DNA of 30,239 nt from Kiritimatiellia bacterium (GTDB lineage: Bacteria > Verrucomicrobiota > Kiritimatiellia > RFP12 > DVOR01). The stretch is taken from positions 1-30,239 of the forward strand of contig JAFTHG010000098.1 of assembly GCA_017457555.1 (NCBI GenBank). Direction: 5' to 3'. Shown here one piece after another: positions 12,601 through 21,600 of this stretch (its first letter is position 1; each line of letters starts with the position of its first letter). The position numbers were made by a program, and so were the translations under genes. Under the pieces are notes generated by a model. It worked only from the letters and a program-made list of their open reading frames with translations, was not told the origin of the DNA and did not search any database.

Positions 12601-12640
12601 GGATGGCGAACTTGAAATCGTAGTGCCTGCGGCTGTGTAG
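644..12640 (+). CDS. Giant secreted LamG/PATR beta-repeat protein, N-terminal part (ends at in-frame TAG)
   Basis: A very large exported, probably surface-exposed protein; this part is 3,998 aa. The ATG at 644 is chosen over the TTG at 617 because GAGGAG lies 7 nt upstream and a signal peptide follows directly (MKTTWIK, then a hydrophobic stretch ending VVQA-A, cleavage near residue 34). After about 180 residues comes a LamG/concanavalin-like domain (nt 1283-1884, ending in the typical WIADARIYNVALSAGEV). Then come alternating Thr/Ala/Gly-rich beta-solenoid stretches with PATR-type K-x-G-x-G-x-L motifs (KNGDGELVL near 5090, KSGAGALTM near 5310, KNGVGTLQL near 5990, KQGAGTF near 6280). Trp-rich linkers lie near 4108 and 5587, and three copies of a roughly 200-residue module at 2159, 9284 and 12029. 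Two VAW-x-DL-x-W modules near 8879 and 9920 are also homologous to each other. The TAG at 12638 falls inside the third 200-residue module, and the same frame continues to 22420. Likely an adhesin-like or glycan-binding surface protein; the exact function is unknown. Confidence 0.85.
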   Translation: MKTTWIKSFLATGIKWLPCTVFLTAALATTVVQAAEVSYSWNKKKGFVDATGTPVVIDKDFTITAKFTMPSTVNSGDVIVFNATKGDGTSVGGLGVKGWSGTQVSYLVGEATQGSGGHYSEDRFSNTDTKANGSGVNTLTITATGFNAGAVASSNFKMDFAGAGTAGSVENNGASGEAGPTNGSFGTDPFSFTGVTLADGASLISATLTMALPDPVWEWDGTKTDGTLCDTVKTLPTKLGETVYSVSGQIFDLSTLNIPSKTFSFAFWTTREGPANWRDYAGFANEEGYLQVQRDDTGIFVQCYLQDGPTWGSGNNLPFALSSVSYQRVVLVHDTTVVKVYVDGKLISTNTVNSDTWASLSSDTGIMKYFGLGCAPSKTGGDNGRAGTAWIADARIYNVALSAGEVAAFYNAYDFYTETLGLKRSTSTALIEGGKYSIKVSAAEAAAGTLQIAVPNTAAVTDITWDVRYFDEVENLTATFDAATKTYTFSFTPITEVGVENAEVIAVNFVNEYSQLTGAFNNMEMVGFAAPGKGDKIALRHWNHFQIANGTNVATTGSEGGTYTLSWSSPNVWYNGSTDSTVGKLLYGYLDNNFSLTLEGLPVTGYDVAIISGGDGGAFSPITVNGTAYIGSEGATVEGSGSWGTRSNGGALTEGTNVLYVPNVYGSTLEISQPNNATNARGALSAIQVFIHPAAGAQDFTAAPSGTSVTFSSIDWDEGTFVGGEANTATLTLEPGTTLTFDESPMLAELKLISSGEVTVALGGSVTSLDIALADINSFNYAEVGQLNIGSLTATALTAPGGTTLAMVSPSQITTLTRANGSTIKFSEAVTGEESVLLLQDNTTVETTGNVTINGSIKETLKGRGWTLSGGTSTISDSFYLAAGAAWANPGNKASLKIENGATLTVNGTASTLGRNKTDGAMMFAECGNGSTVTITGEGSALSVPNGAINLSRDGATTATVSDGASLTAYKLGGTSNSSTLTINNATLVLGKADATDGTVQMTAGKLILDGATLSANGDWSVNTGSTASQIEVANTLTVNPNGKTITLRNMTFQTGAALTATGSGVLDIRELSGMDAYTKTLSGTVNVKTAAGSEGTVTLGDDATITLYLSSQQMITGYTAAGVTGNGTIVFMDPDGNEVTEGVSGNVYLPATPRWTATTATGSWSDTTLWSTGTVPTSGDIVIDITGVTDDVTLTVDATTTLGTVTVLGGENTLTFSPTATNALTVSKIDLSANTDVRNGITLTADGTVVIAEGATLTVPNNMVYSGDAISLAADGLPARVTGPGTLALDLGASTSVNLTGSNANYKLGLTVLSGTLNLPNKGGDGPGKGRIITVSGSSSKLKLSNDDAMGWNYAAGQKVALYDGGTLWITKRDTMVADVDMRAGKILLDKSANANRGLDLYHANIFTVYAAEGATATAPTESSFTFSSDTATAGQTVLIRDGDLTFDVKANARLTVDAKLVAGEAGLNAGGTPGKLIKNGDGELVLTAANTYNTVTDVNAGVVTLSGNGKFGSGTVTLASGAVVNLVVADGATKNLTAYGSLSAVAGSIIRKSGAGALTMDTAFAGKVEVLGGTLALGTRRDVTIAALADGAVVELTRATGEQTITIPTTLTAAPAASAFSIAGQAPESVTLENGNLVVTPRSASYYWVPAGTDTNWLTLNNWRFGSVTGSAATELPTAVSDVYVVVPKTTAVTLTLDGDVTVNTMTVLASGTGENGTLTIDGTASLTATSLTVEEATVETAKLNVPTVTLNTNAQVIATVAEGTTWNVNRLSGVGTFVKNGVGTLQLAVPSSTARTVAEGVTITVNDGVLQTYLNGNDNNPILKNVVLNFAAEADGFRSHGWLGLDGSVTVNTAADLTFAAAVGAVPSLQGSGTLVKQGAGTFTWDLRGGEHANPMTIEAGAIAFAGSGSQTAAISGAGQVKIPTGATITFTVANTYSGGTSIVEGATLTANDTNGLGTAAITGAGKLIVNGYPANATVRNSLGDTAWMGHYVNTADNTLADNGNWLGAVGNTSSIVEFTGVNAGHLAKAGSMNATLKVTGSITLNNGWSNNGGYTFNGALLGEGTLATTGDQTDVLKFLGETKDFAGTINVAGSHCVAFGEQADDGTKVGMLVVQTGKTANIAAGKIWTAVNGIEVAGTLSGTGKIGDETGANGTLKLVADACLDVTGGTLTVATLDTLPDTLTVKSAGALVTITDRIDVMTVTESVPTLTDVTVTLLNAEGQSLGADYALTSTTNADGDIIIQVMLAEEAETYTINMVEDGITSLTEALAGGVFGAGVTALPEESFNLVINFGDVAAGGTAVPGTFDLDHATDVKISVLTVKGTNGGTVTQTSEKDVTVAQTTIVSGVEVALPVTLVAKTQVADVAADARLVIQVPDNAGDITVATKITGAGAVALELADGATGTGSSVVFSATTSTYAGGTAIATGTHLKMAEANVLGTGAISGWNDGYGTLNFKPVISTTATTAPTLATDWAGTVVLEDVANVKGFTIPTYAPNANATVTLKNVTGWSATGKQTLVGNLILEENGYQPTDGSSSNRANLVVTGKLKGNGWIKAPTKGNFYYGYSFADASEFTGSIHLATGYGARTSVIFGVLDSWSSAYDGNVTILEGTTATIAESAVWTPAANHAIVVNGTVGGAGTIATKLTVGEGATLLASADSCLKLAADTTLSLPTQFTVQLPENTTLQPGVPFVILDRADTTTLSVTGSTVTVMSGTTPVEDAILSVTTDGDVAVQIPAAFEAEVSAVNVAWEDLAWTKGGVATTDKPSALDRATLKVQVADACITSDTLLTIGQLAVEGEAVALRFTRDCITQAMYEAIPTTVTLVETATGLDEKITVQVATLKYGALATVTQTETVATAALTLPEGAAQGSGATIYSISLALNGYQIADTDVTGLDGYEVLGTNWTRITGGQSSASGTADLIAVPLSDATSNTAQQTVTAGAISYTVGNNFYRAPNAPIPLLKGYADDGGTTSLSINLPAEEAAKGYTVIVYASNDSASDNYNFANFTVNDVHYTAVNGKTQEGTAGWGNPGPYDSSESALAEGVNTLIVKNQTAATVTISENNSGSSRGGLAGVQIVFESVDYELIPGVTATVTAATADTVVAWSDLTWVDDDGNPATAPVANTPATVVFESDASLDLTGATALQIQVLGYNHRVRFTPESVPETVPFVFSEDTIYRLATAADTLPENVERMPGTLRYEYTYDATTTAYATISKTVSDFTEGFSGNFSANGGTIRFSGGEVVLPNVNGSATATTVVFGGTSRTTVADIMRLGEGEFIVRDTASVTTSRLSLSDGAPGYTTALTLEDSAQIRVTGTTNVDQNTASIMVGHWNGVSSLTLRDNARLIAEATDVLVGKTGNTQTITLEGGEMRVRGVKLSANASGTNTLTLAGGTLLVGKTGINHYGSTTLALNFEGGALGALTDTVMLGADAAATIATLTGTPTFASEADATLELTQEEPFLTGGAVVNQSGTLQVGDITLNEMTLEGGTLKVVGGLDVETLTAASSSKIAFDRGVLTATTCTLSDPVTLEIPLRNRLSEGGYIQMRNGGVLPDLSGTIVSLVLDANRTDAEKVLPEVPLVLGAYTDGTEPNVKGFGLTNNTNNAIADSELVLQQGDLGAGLYVSLTGTEVLKRHDAILNQTTPGTGYDLLQNTADAYPYYYFTATVSDARLLIPAGGVAVSHPTFSGEKTRIVVAGDTMVTPLKANSVAITTDIIFDLSAWASVLPDFVRGAVRDVPASFCLISGGITMAEGVTLEVDTGDFEIPAGFDVSVEATKDGLYLVIAANRPAHTVSVNFTDVTTPLVAPPAKPGVYATDVVAWNDLNSVYSSAALKVTDFGGMPSTTATSVDGTEATRLLVYTSKVNTFADAPSSMLKVWLSDTAEQTIRIQNVPFEAYRVALIFANDLEAAAYAPIQVGEGTYTMDGEGYTRRDISAYTVKHATTGLVTLEVSGDAAWGTTDAPEAAEPVVLGQNALITDVLTDGELEIVVPAAV
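1283..1884 (+). other. LamG/concanavalin-like domain coding segment
   Basis: About 200 residues opening WEWDGTKTDG and closing WIADARIYNVALSAGEVAAFY. This end is typical of the last strands of LamG-like (concanavalin A-like) jelly-roll domains. VYVDGKLIST in the middle is the usual DGxxV strand pair. Such domains commonly bind glycans or other ligands, so this is the best candidate ligand-binding part of the giant protein. Confidence 0.75.
2159..2719 (+). repeat. 200-residue beta-sandwich module, copy 1
   Basis: Opens AVNFVNEYS and closes GSTLEIS...GALSAIQVFI. It shares with the other copies an opening x-x-N-F-strand or equivalent, a central 'GYDVAI' strand (compare AYRVALIF and TYDLYLIL), a glycine-rich strand ending LEI, a variable loop, and a final (G/A)LxxxQ(V/I) strand. 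I do not recognise a named family; it behaves like a carbohydrate-binding-type beta sandwich. Confidence 0.6.
9284..9901 (+). repeat. 200-residue beta-sandwich module, copy 2
   Basis: Begins YSISLALNGYQI and ends VTISENNSGSSRGGLAGVQIV. The loop between the last two strands (ENNSGSSR) is 8 residues here, against about 10, 11 and 16 in the other copies, so that loop is the variable part of the module. It lies between the two VAW-x-DL-x-W modules. Confidence 0.6.
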
Positions 12641-12685
12641 GGTCGCCTCTATGCAGGTTTGGCAGCCCTGCAGATTGTGGAAGCT
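12029..12685 (+). repeat. 200-residue beta-sandwich module, copy 3, split by TAG
   Basis: Begins TVSVNFTDVTT. It runs through PFEAYRVALIFAND and ends LEIVVPAAV, the TAG codon, then GRLYAGLAALQIVEA. The final strand GLAALQI after the TAG is nearly identical to GLAALQV in copy 4, so the stop interrupts a single domain just before its last strand. Confidence 0.75.
12638..12640 (+). other. In-frame amber (TAG) codon inside the giant gene
   Basis: TAG sits between GTG and GGT in frame with both 644-12640 and 12641-22420. The frame stays open for 3,259 further codons. No ribosome binding site or signal peptide restarts translation. A 6-bp hairpin, TGCAGG (12652-12657)/CCTGCA (12667-12672), begins 11 nt after the TAG. 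All other complete genes in the window end in TAA. Possible causes are a recent nonsense mutation, a sequencing or assembly error, or programmed readthrough. Confidence 0.9.
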
Positions 12686-15600
12686 TCGGAAGTAGCTGCC
12701 GTCACGACAGCTGCAACCTACAGTTACACCTTTACGACGGCGGGTGAATACAATCTTGCCGATCTGGTGCTGACAACGGCGAGTGGTTCCACATCGTGGG
12801 TAAATGCCACATCCAACAGTTTGGCTCTTACCAGTGACGTGGATGTCGTAGTAACACTGCCGATAGATTTCGTGGCAGACACTGTGGCGCTCGCCGGTGC
12901 GGGTAAGATTACCTTGAAGGTAGAAAATAATGGTGGTGCACTCCTCAATACACTGGATGCGTCTGCCATGACTGGCGATGTTACGATTGACTTCGCATGT
13001 CAGGATGTCGCTTTCTCGGCTTCTGCAGGGACAACGACCTTCAATAAGGCGTTCAATAACAACGGTCAACCCTATGTGATCGCAGAAGGTGCAACGCTCG
13101 TTCTGGGTGAACAGAGTGGCATTACCACGAATATGGAACCGACGCTCTTTAGCACCAATTCGGCGATGCTTGCGATTGACAGTGCCTCAAAGGGAACTTT
13201 GCGCCGTAACTATCCGGTGACACAGAATCGTCCCGGTCAGTATGGTTATGCGTGGGATATCACGTTGGCTTACCGTGATGCAACCTTTACCAATGATGCT
13301 TATTGGCAACCCAGTTTGTTAATTGAAGAGGGGGATACGCTTCAGACAGGTGGCAATAACCTCTGGGTCACCGGCAATACCACACGTCGTACATTCACCT
13401 ATCGTCAGACAGGTGGCACGTTCACGATGGGGAACACAACGAATAATAATAATGGTTTCCTCTTTGGACCTGCCGGAAATAATGCTCAGGTTGATGGCGA
13501 TATCACCATTTCCGGTGGCCGTTTGCATACCTCTGCTATTCTGGCATGGGATGCTTCGGCACAAGTGGCCGTGACGGTTTCTGGCACGGGTTGCCTGTCA
13601 CTCTGGAATAAGTTGCACGCACAGCAGAATGCAGCTGTAACGGCAACTTTCTCGGAAGGTGGTACTCTGGAATTGGCAAATACCGCATTGAATAAGGGCG
13701 GTACGGGCTCGGTGACGGTCACCTTCAATGGAGGTCGGATTACCACGCAGCAGCCGACCTCTACGATGACGCTTCCAGTGGCCTTCACAGGTACGGACGT
13801 GGCTCCGACCACGCTGGCTCCTGAAGAAGGTTGTACATTGGTCTTGAATGCAGAAAATACGGGATCGGGCGTGATTGAAGTTACGCGCGGAACCGTGGCG
13901 GTGGCGAATGCCGCTGCGCTCGCATCGACCTCTACCACAGTGAAAGCGGGAGCCACCGTTGAAGCACGTGGCTTTGCCGCAGGTACCGCAATGAGCAACA
14001 CCGTGACCTTTGAAGAAGGCGCAACACTCTCGGCGACGGCTGCCGATGGTGTAACGACGGTTCGCATTGCGGGTTCGCTGGAGTTGCCGGCGGATCAGAG
14101 CACGATTCACTATCGCTTGAATGGCGAACTCTATGATGGCGTGACGGTGGATGCTACTGCCGGAACGGTCACCTTCACCACAAAGGTGACGGTGACGGAT
14201 GTCACTTGGGATGCCGCGCAAGATGCCGGCGTCTGGGGTGAAGGTATTGCCGGTCCGTGGGTGGATGGCGCAACCTATTACAATGGTGCTGCTGTTACGT
14301 TTGTGAATGCAACGCCAGCCAAGGTGGATGTCACGGTGCAGGGCGATGTGCGTCCCGGCTCGGTGGCATGGGGTGCCTCGTCTGCGGATACCTACCGTTT
14401 TGTCGGTGCATCTGATCTGTCGTTCCTGACGCTCACAAGCGCGACACCTGATATGGGATCTGGTCAGGTTTATGAAATTCCGGTGGCAACGTCAAGTGCC
14501 GCGGCCCTGTCCGGCAACAGCAACATCTACCGTTTGATTGGTGAACTTTCCAACGGTCGTAAGACGGCCTCGCTGGTAAGCGCATCCAATAATGTCCTCA
14601 ATCGTGAGAATGGTGATGGCACAGAAGCGTTGAACCATGGTGTGTGGTGCACGGAGGGTGTCACACTTACGCCTCTGGCTGGCGAAATTCAAATCGTTTC
14701 GGCCATGGGGTCGACGGATACGGCTAAGCGTTCGCACCTCTCCGGTTCGGGCAATGTCACCATTACAGGTGGCGGCACCGTACAGTTTGGTGGTCGTGTA
14801 ATTGAAACAAGTGCAACTGATGTGCCTTATCAGAACAAAGCCTTCTCCGGCCAGATCATCATTCAGGACGGTTCGACTTTGGATATCACGATGGTGCGCG
14901 ATCGCAATGACGCTGCGTATCGTGCTCGCGATGACTACTCGTTCTTTGCAACCACACTTGGCTTGGATGGCAATGCGTTAACCACTCAAGATGGGGCAGG
15001 CGCTCCCTTGTGGATAAATGATACTGTCGGTGTCCGCGTATTGGATGGCGGCACTTTCCGTGTGTCGGGTTGCCGCAGTATCTTTGGTGGTTGGGCTAAC
15101 CGCAATGATACCAACCTGATCGCTTCGTATCCGTTGGAAATCGGTACTGAAGCAACCGCAGAGTTCAGCTTTGCGGCACTTGAACAGGTCTTCCCGCACG
15201 GCTTCCGCTTCATCGGTAATGGTGCAACATTGTTGGCCACGCAGAATATGTTTGTCACTGGTGGTACGACCTTGAAGGTTGCCGGTATCGGTGATGACGG
15301 CGATCGTGCTGATCCTGCAACGGATACGGCTCTGGATACCAATGGTAATCCTGTCAATGCAGATACCTATGGTAAGTTGACGGCAGGTATTACGGCTGAA
15401 ATCGCTTCCGGTGCCACAACGGGTCTGGTGCCGTGGAGTCAGCCCAATTCGGCCGCGAATCCGCTTGAACTTGCGGTTGGCGAAGGTTCTACCTTAAACA
15501 TCACGGCAAATCTCCTGGCGTTGAATGGCAATGCAGCCTCTCGTGGCCGTTTCTCCTTCAAGAAGACGGGCACAGGTGTTGTGCGCTTTATGCAGACGAT

Positions 15601-18600
15601 GATTGATGCGGAAACACAGATTCAGGTGACGGAAGGCGCCTTAGGTGGTTCGGCAACCTTTACGGCTGCCGGCACCGCTGTAACCGCCGCTGCCGGTACG
15701 ACGGTGGAAGCTGGTCTCTCGGTTCCGTTGCTGTCGTTGGCAGACTCGGTGACTATGGCGATCAATCCCACGGGCGCAACCGTATTGCACGCAGATCGTC
15801 TCACCTTCACGGCGAGCGGCCGCTACACCATCGCCTCGCTCTTGCCAGAAGCAGAGATTCCGGAAGCAGAAGGACTGCCGGCAATGAAGGTGGTCAGTTG
15901 GAATACAATGCGCGCAGCAGACTCGGCAATCTTTACGCTGGACGATGTACTGACGGCAAAGGGTTATGGTCTGGAATTACGGACAGATGGTCTTTACCTC
16001 ATGAAGCAGGTGACCTACGTCCGTGAATTGGATATCGCCACAGCGGGTTCACATCGTGTGGTCTGGTATTCCAATAAGGCGTGGTACCGTTTGGATGATG
16101 CGGCGAAAACCCCGCGGAATTATGATCCTGAAGCGGGTGAAGCGGTGACCGCACTCTTCCTTCTGCCGGAAAGCTTTGCCGCAGAAAATGCTGCATTGCC
16201 GAAGATTACGCTGGTGCTTTCCAAGGAAGTTGCCTTCGCCAATATCCGCTTCGCCGCTCCAGTGGAAGTGAATGGTGAAACCACGTTGAAAACGCTTCCG
16301 GTGACGGTGGTCTACGAGTACAACCTCACCAATGAAACGATGCCTGAGGCTGATCGCGCCGTTCGCTTCACGTGGGTACCGACGCTTGTTCTGATGCGTG
16401 ATGGTAATCCGGGTCTGGCGAGCCTGCAGGTCAGTGTGCCGACGGGTTATGAATACACCGTCAGCAATACCACGGTGATGGTCTACGCTTCGGCTGCAGC
16501 TCCGGCACTGAATATCAACTTCACAGAGGGTGTTGCCGGCGATGCAACGTGGGTTGCAGAAACCGCAGATCCTTGCGGCGCCGTGCCATTTGCCGGAGTC
16601 TATTGGAACAATGCTTCCACAACCAATGGTAATCTCTTGCTTGAAGAAGGCAATCATTCGGTCATGTTGCTGTCGGCTCTGCCGGCAGGTATTGAACCGA
16701 ATGCCGAGGGGCAGGTTGTCCCGTGCGAAGTGACGTATGCCTTCAATCAGGCAACCTCCGTTTCCTCGCGGATGACGGGTAATGATGATGCCGCAATTGT
16801 TGCAGGCTTCCTCGCCGGAAATCGAACGAATGCGCTGACGGAATCGATCCTGACAGCTGGAAACTTCACCAATGCCGGAACGCAAAACGGCTGGCAGGTG
16901 CGTCTTGCCTCGGTGCCTTTTGAAACTTATGACCTTTATCTCATTCTGGCAGGTAATTCGGATGATACGGTGACGTATCCTTCCATCCGTGTCAAGGTGG
17001 GCAGTGCAGATTGGCGCACGTTCTCAATGGTTAATGGTTGGGCCGCTCCGGCAAATCGCACAGCGACATGGCAGGGCGTGGGCAATCTGGTCAAGGGCGA
17101 ATTCGTGGCTGGCAAGAATATGCTTCACCTCCGTGTTCAGACGGCGGCGGGCAGTTCGCTTGAAATTGCTCCATGGGATAATGGCCAGACATCGGATGGT
17201 GCTGCTGCGGCAGTGGGTCTGGCGGCACTCCAGGTTGTGCGTTGTGATGACGCAGCCAAGCTGGAACGTGTCGGAGCTGGTAAGTGGTCGGATGCCGGTG
17301 GCTGGCGCTGGTCAATCACGGGTGGTACGGACTCCGGCGCATGGTTTGATGCAACGGCGGAAAAACCGCACTACGCCGCCATTCCGATGGTACAGCAGTT
17401 GGATGCAGACAAGATTGTTTCGGTGCCGTATCTGGCACTGACCGGATCGGGTTCGATGATTCTGAAGGGTACGGACGCTGCAATTTCGACAGGTACTCTG
17501 GATTTGAGTGCGGTTGAACCCGGAGCCTCGCTGACCTTCGGTGCAGACGTTTTTGCCGAACCTATTAACGTGATTTTGGCTCCGGAAGTAACGATCTGTG
17601 TGCCGGAAAGCAGCACAGGGACGGTTGAAAACTATTGGCGTTGGTTGAATGATGATGCCGGCAATGGAGTGGATTCCACGTCTGCAACCATTCAGAAGAA
17701 GTTGGCAGGGGATGTAATCTTCTTCAATCCGATCTCGGCCAATCTCCAAATTGATGACGGCACCTTGTGGCTGGCATCCAATGCTAATGGTTCTGCCGCC
17801 GGACGTGTCTCCGGTGCGGGTACCTTCGGTAAGAAGGGCACGGGCACGTTGACCCATTCGGGCACATTCTCGCTCTCGGGCTCCACACCGATTCGCGTGT
17901 CGGAAGGTACGCTTGCGCTGTCGAACGCCTTGACGGGCATCTCGGGCGGTTCCACGGTTTTGGTGGATGGCGGTCGCTTGGAAATGCCTTCTGGCGGTGG
18001 TTTCACCACAGGCGCAATCGTCCGTTTGGAACGTGGCTTCCTGCTCTGCCGTGGTACGATGACAAACAATTTGCCGGTTGCACGTCTGGCGAATGGTTCA
18101 ACAATCCGCATTGATGGCGTTGGCGGTTGGCAGGGTTACACCTTCCAGTCGATGATTGCAGAAGGTGGTAATAATGAACTCATCGTTGCCAGCGCTGGTG
18201 CTGGTGGCGCTTGCGTTGATGTGCGGAATGAATTTGTTGTGATGCCGGGTGCAACATTGACGGTTACTCGTCCATCCAGTGGTGGTTTACGTGTTATCTC
18301 CGGTGTCGTTGATGTCCGTGATGGCGGTACATTGATTACGAATTCCCGTATCGGTCGTGGTAATGCCAGAGGTTACGGCTCCGCAACGGACTTGCTGACC
18401 AAGAAGGGCGCAGGCCTTTGGCAGATTGGGCAGGTGCTCTCTGCAAAAGGTGACGCATCCTGGGGGCAGACGTTGGATATCGCAGAGGGTGAAGTGCGCT
18501 TCGCTCTAAATGGTGCCAACTACGATGCAGCAAATGAAACACCGATTACGGTTAAGGCCGGAGCCCGGATGTCTGGTAATGTAACCTTCATTGATAAGTC

Positions 18601-21600
18601 TCCTGTCACCTTTGAAGAGGGCGCGATTGTCCGTAATGGTGTACCGGGTGTTTCGGGTAGCCGTCTGACCTTCCATACTGTTACCTTTAATAAGGGCACG
18701 GTCTTTGAGATGGATCTGCGGAATACCACTGCGCTGACGATCAGCAATGCTGCGACCTTCACGGCAGGTGAAATGTCGGTGCGTCTCTTGAATATGGGCG
18801 AATCCTTCACGGGTGAAAAGCAACTCATTGCCTGGCCGACTACAACGGGCGTGCCGTGCACCTTCACCTCGCCGGAAGCGATGGCGTTGGATGCGGTGCT
18901 TGAAACGCGTAATGATGGGCTTTACCTCGTTGCTTCGAATGCCTCTTACGTGTGGGCTGATCAGACAGATGTGTGGTCCTTGGAGGATGGCTGGGTCTAT
19001 CAGGGCACAGCAATCTCGTATCCTGAAATGGACTCGACCACGGATGAAAACACTCCTGTAGCACGTCTGGTGGCATTTGATTCGGATGTGACCGTGACGG
19101 TTGACAAGGGTGAAGCACTTGCCGATGGTGCCGTATGGAAGGCAAAGTCCCTGATTGCCGCAGTGAATGCGGGCAAGACCTTGACGCTTACACAGGGTGC
19201 CACGTTGACGGGAGCCACGAAGCTCAATGCGGTGATGGCATGGAGTGATATCTGGAAACTGGGAGAGGGCGCGGCCATCTTCAGTGCACCGGTTCAACTC
19301 CGCAATGCCGGAGCTGGCGCATCGGTGAATGTGGCAGACGGCACCTTGACCCTGACGCATCCGATTACGACAACATTGCCTCCGACAGGCACGGCGTTGA
19401 CGGATGTGCCGGCAGATGTGGAAATTGCTGCCGACAGTGCGTTGGTCTACAATCTCTCTGCTTCGGCAGAGGAGTTGACGGTAATCAACAGTGCCTATAA
19501 TCCGCTGATGCAGACGTTGACCGGTGCCGTGACGGGCGAAGGTACGCTCCGTGTCCTTGGCGCAGACAATACGATTGTCCTTTCAACAACGGCTGATAGT
19601 GATGTGAATCTGGATGTTCAGGCAGGCCAGTTGACATTGAATGGCGAGGTGGCTCGTGGCGCAGCCCGTGCCACACGCCGCACCATCACGGTGGCGAAGG
19701 GAGCACAGCTCGCATTGGATGCGGAATACGTCCTCGGCGGTTCGACCAACATTCTCTGGACGTTGGCTGCTGATGCACAACAGGGAGCACAGGTCACGAC
19801 CTCTGGTGGTGCCCGTGTCCGCGGTGCTATTACGGTGACTCCGACCGACACTACGGCGCAGAATATTGCCACGTTGGGCACGACATATGCACAGTTGGAT
19901 GCGGCAACACGCATTCATGTCCCAGCTGCTACCACATTGGAAATGGGTGGCGAATGGGTCACGCCTGAAGATGCTGCACTCACAACGTCCCTGACGAAGA
20001 CGGGCGCAGGTCTGCTGACGATGACTGACTTCGACTGTAATATTCCGGTGACGTTGGCAGCAGGTGAAATCCGTTTGGGTGCCAATGCAGTGGATACGGT
20101 GAATTATAATGACCGTGCCACCACGCCGATTTGGACCATCGCTTCCGGTGCAACGCTCTCTCTGGGTGGCGGTACCTTCTCGTTGGACAATGGTGCTTTG
20201 GATGTTCAGTCCGGCGCGGTGTTGAATGGCGGTGTGGCGACGACCACTATTGATGCTGCCACGACCCTTGCAGATCGCACGGTGTTGACCTTTGGCGAAA
20301 GCAACTCAATCAACGTGGGTTCGATTCAGTTCAAACAGGCGACTGTGGTCAATGGCGTGATTACGGTCAATCTGGATGCCCTTTCTCCGGCAGACCTGAA
20401 TCAGACGAGTGTGACTCTGGTCACCTTTGATAATGGTATGCGTAATGGCACGGGCTCCTTCCAGCTCGGCGGCAATAAGTTGGTCGCATGGGCTGAAAAT
20501 GGTTGGACGCTGCGTGACAATGGCACGGAAGTGATCTTGCAGCACTTCGGTGGCGACACGGGTTATTACACCTGGGCTGGTGACGGCACGGCGGGTTCCA
20601 CAGGCGTGGGCAACTGGGCTAACGCCTTCTGGACGTCCTCGGCGGATTCCACAACCCTCGTGGCATGGCCGACGACTACAGATGTGCCGCCGTCGGTGAT
20701 GTTGCAGGATGTCAGCCCCGTGGATGGGGAAGCTATTCCGGAAGAGGCTCGTACGCTTGACTGGACGCTGCCATCGCAGGCGCTTGAATCTTTCTATGCG
20801 AAGAATAGCGATGCGGCCGATTACAAGATTACCTCTTCGAATGGTTCGGCACCGTTTGAAATTACCGGTGACTTCCTTAAGGCGGGAAGCGGTAAGCTCA
20901 CGGTGGAACGTCCGATTATCCTTGGTAAGGAAGGCGCTTTGCGTCTGCTCGGCGGTGAAACGGAATTGACCGGTTCCCTGACGGCTTCTTCGGGTGAATT
21001 CAAGAAACCGATTACGTTGGCTGGTGCCGATACGGTGCTGCGCTTCTCCGGCACCTCTTCTCGCGTCCTGATGGGCCTGCTGGAAGGTGACGAACAGGCC
21101 ACCCTGATTCAGTCCGGCACTGGCACACTGACGATCGGTGACAGCGTGGATAAACTCAAAGCCCTGGCTGTTGAGGCTGGTCATGTGCGCTTGATTGCAG
21201 ACGGTCAGTATGTCGTGGCTCCGGCTGTGACGGTGGCTGCGGGCGGCACCTTGACCTATGGCGGTACGTTGAGTGGTGCCGGCACGGTGCAGATGAGCAT
21301 GAATGCCGCAACGGCTCCGGCCGGTACGCTGGTCTGGAGTGCCACCACGCCGTCGGCTTCCGATAAGGCTCCGCGCTTGGGTGTACCTGCCGGACTTACG
21401 GATGCGGCCATTAAGGTGGACACCTTCCGTTATCAACCGGATGGCGGTCATCTGATTCTCGATCCGAATGCAGCCGTTTTGGCTCCCGGCTTCAAGCTTG
21501 AGATGATGGCTTCTGATGAAGTGACCTCGGCGCTCTGGCTGGGTGCTCAGGCATCTGCCGGCGATGCACTCACGGTTTCGAAACTCTCCGGCACGGGTAT

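Noticed and set aside
12638..12640. Genome-wide reassignment of TAG to an amino acid
   Set aside because: Only one in-frame TAG occurs in roughly 9,000 codons of this window. General reassignment would be expected to show more, though a rare recoded use cannot be excluded.
12659..12661. TTG at 12659 as a genuine independent start
   Set aside because: No ribosome binding site, no signal peptide, and it falls inside the final strand of a module whose earlier strands precede the TAG.
12638..12672. Selenocysteine insertion
   Set aside because: Selenocysteine uses TGA, not TAG, and the small hairpin after the codon does not resemble a bacterial SECIS at that codon.
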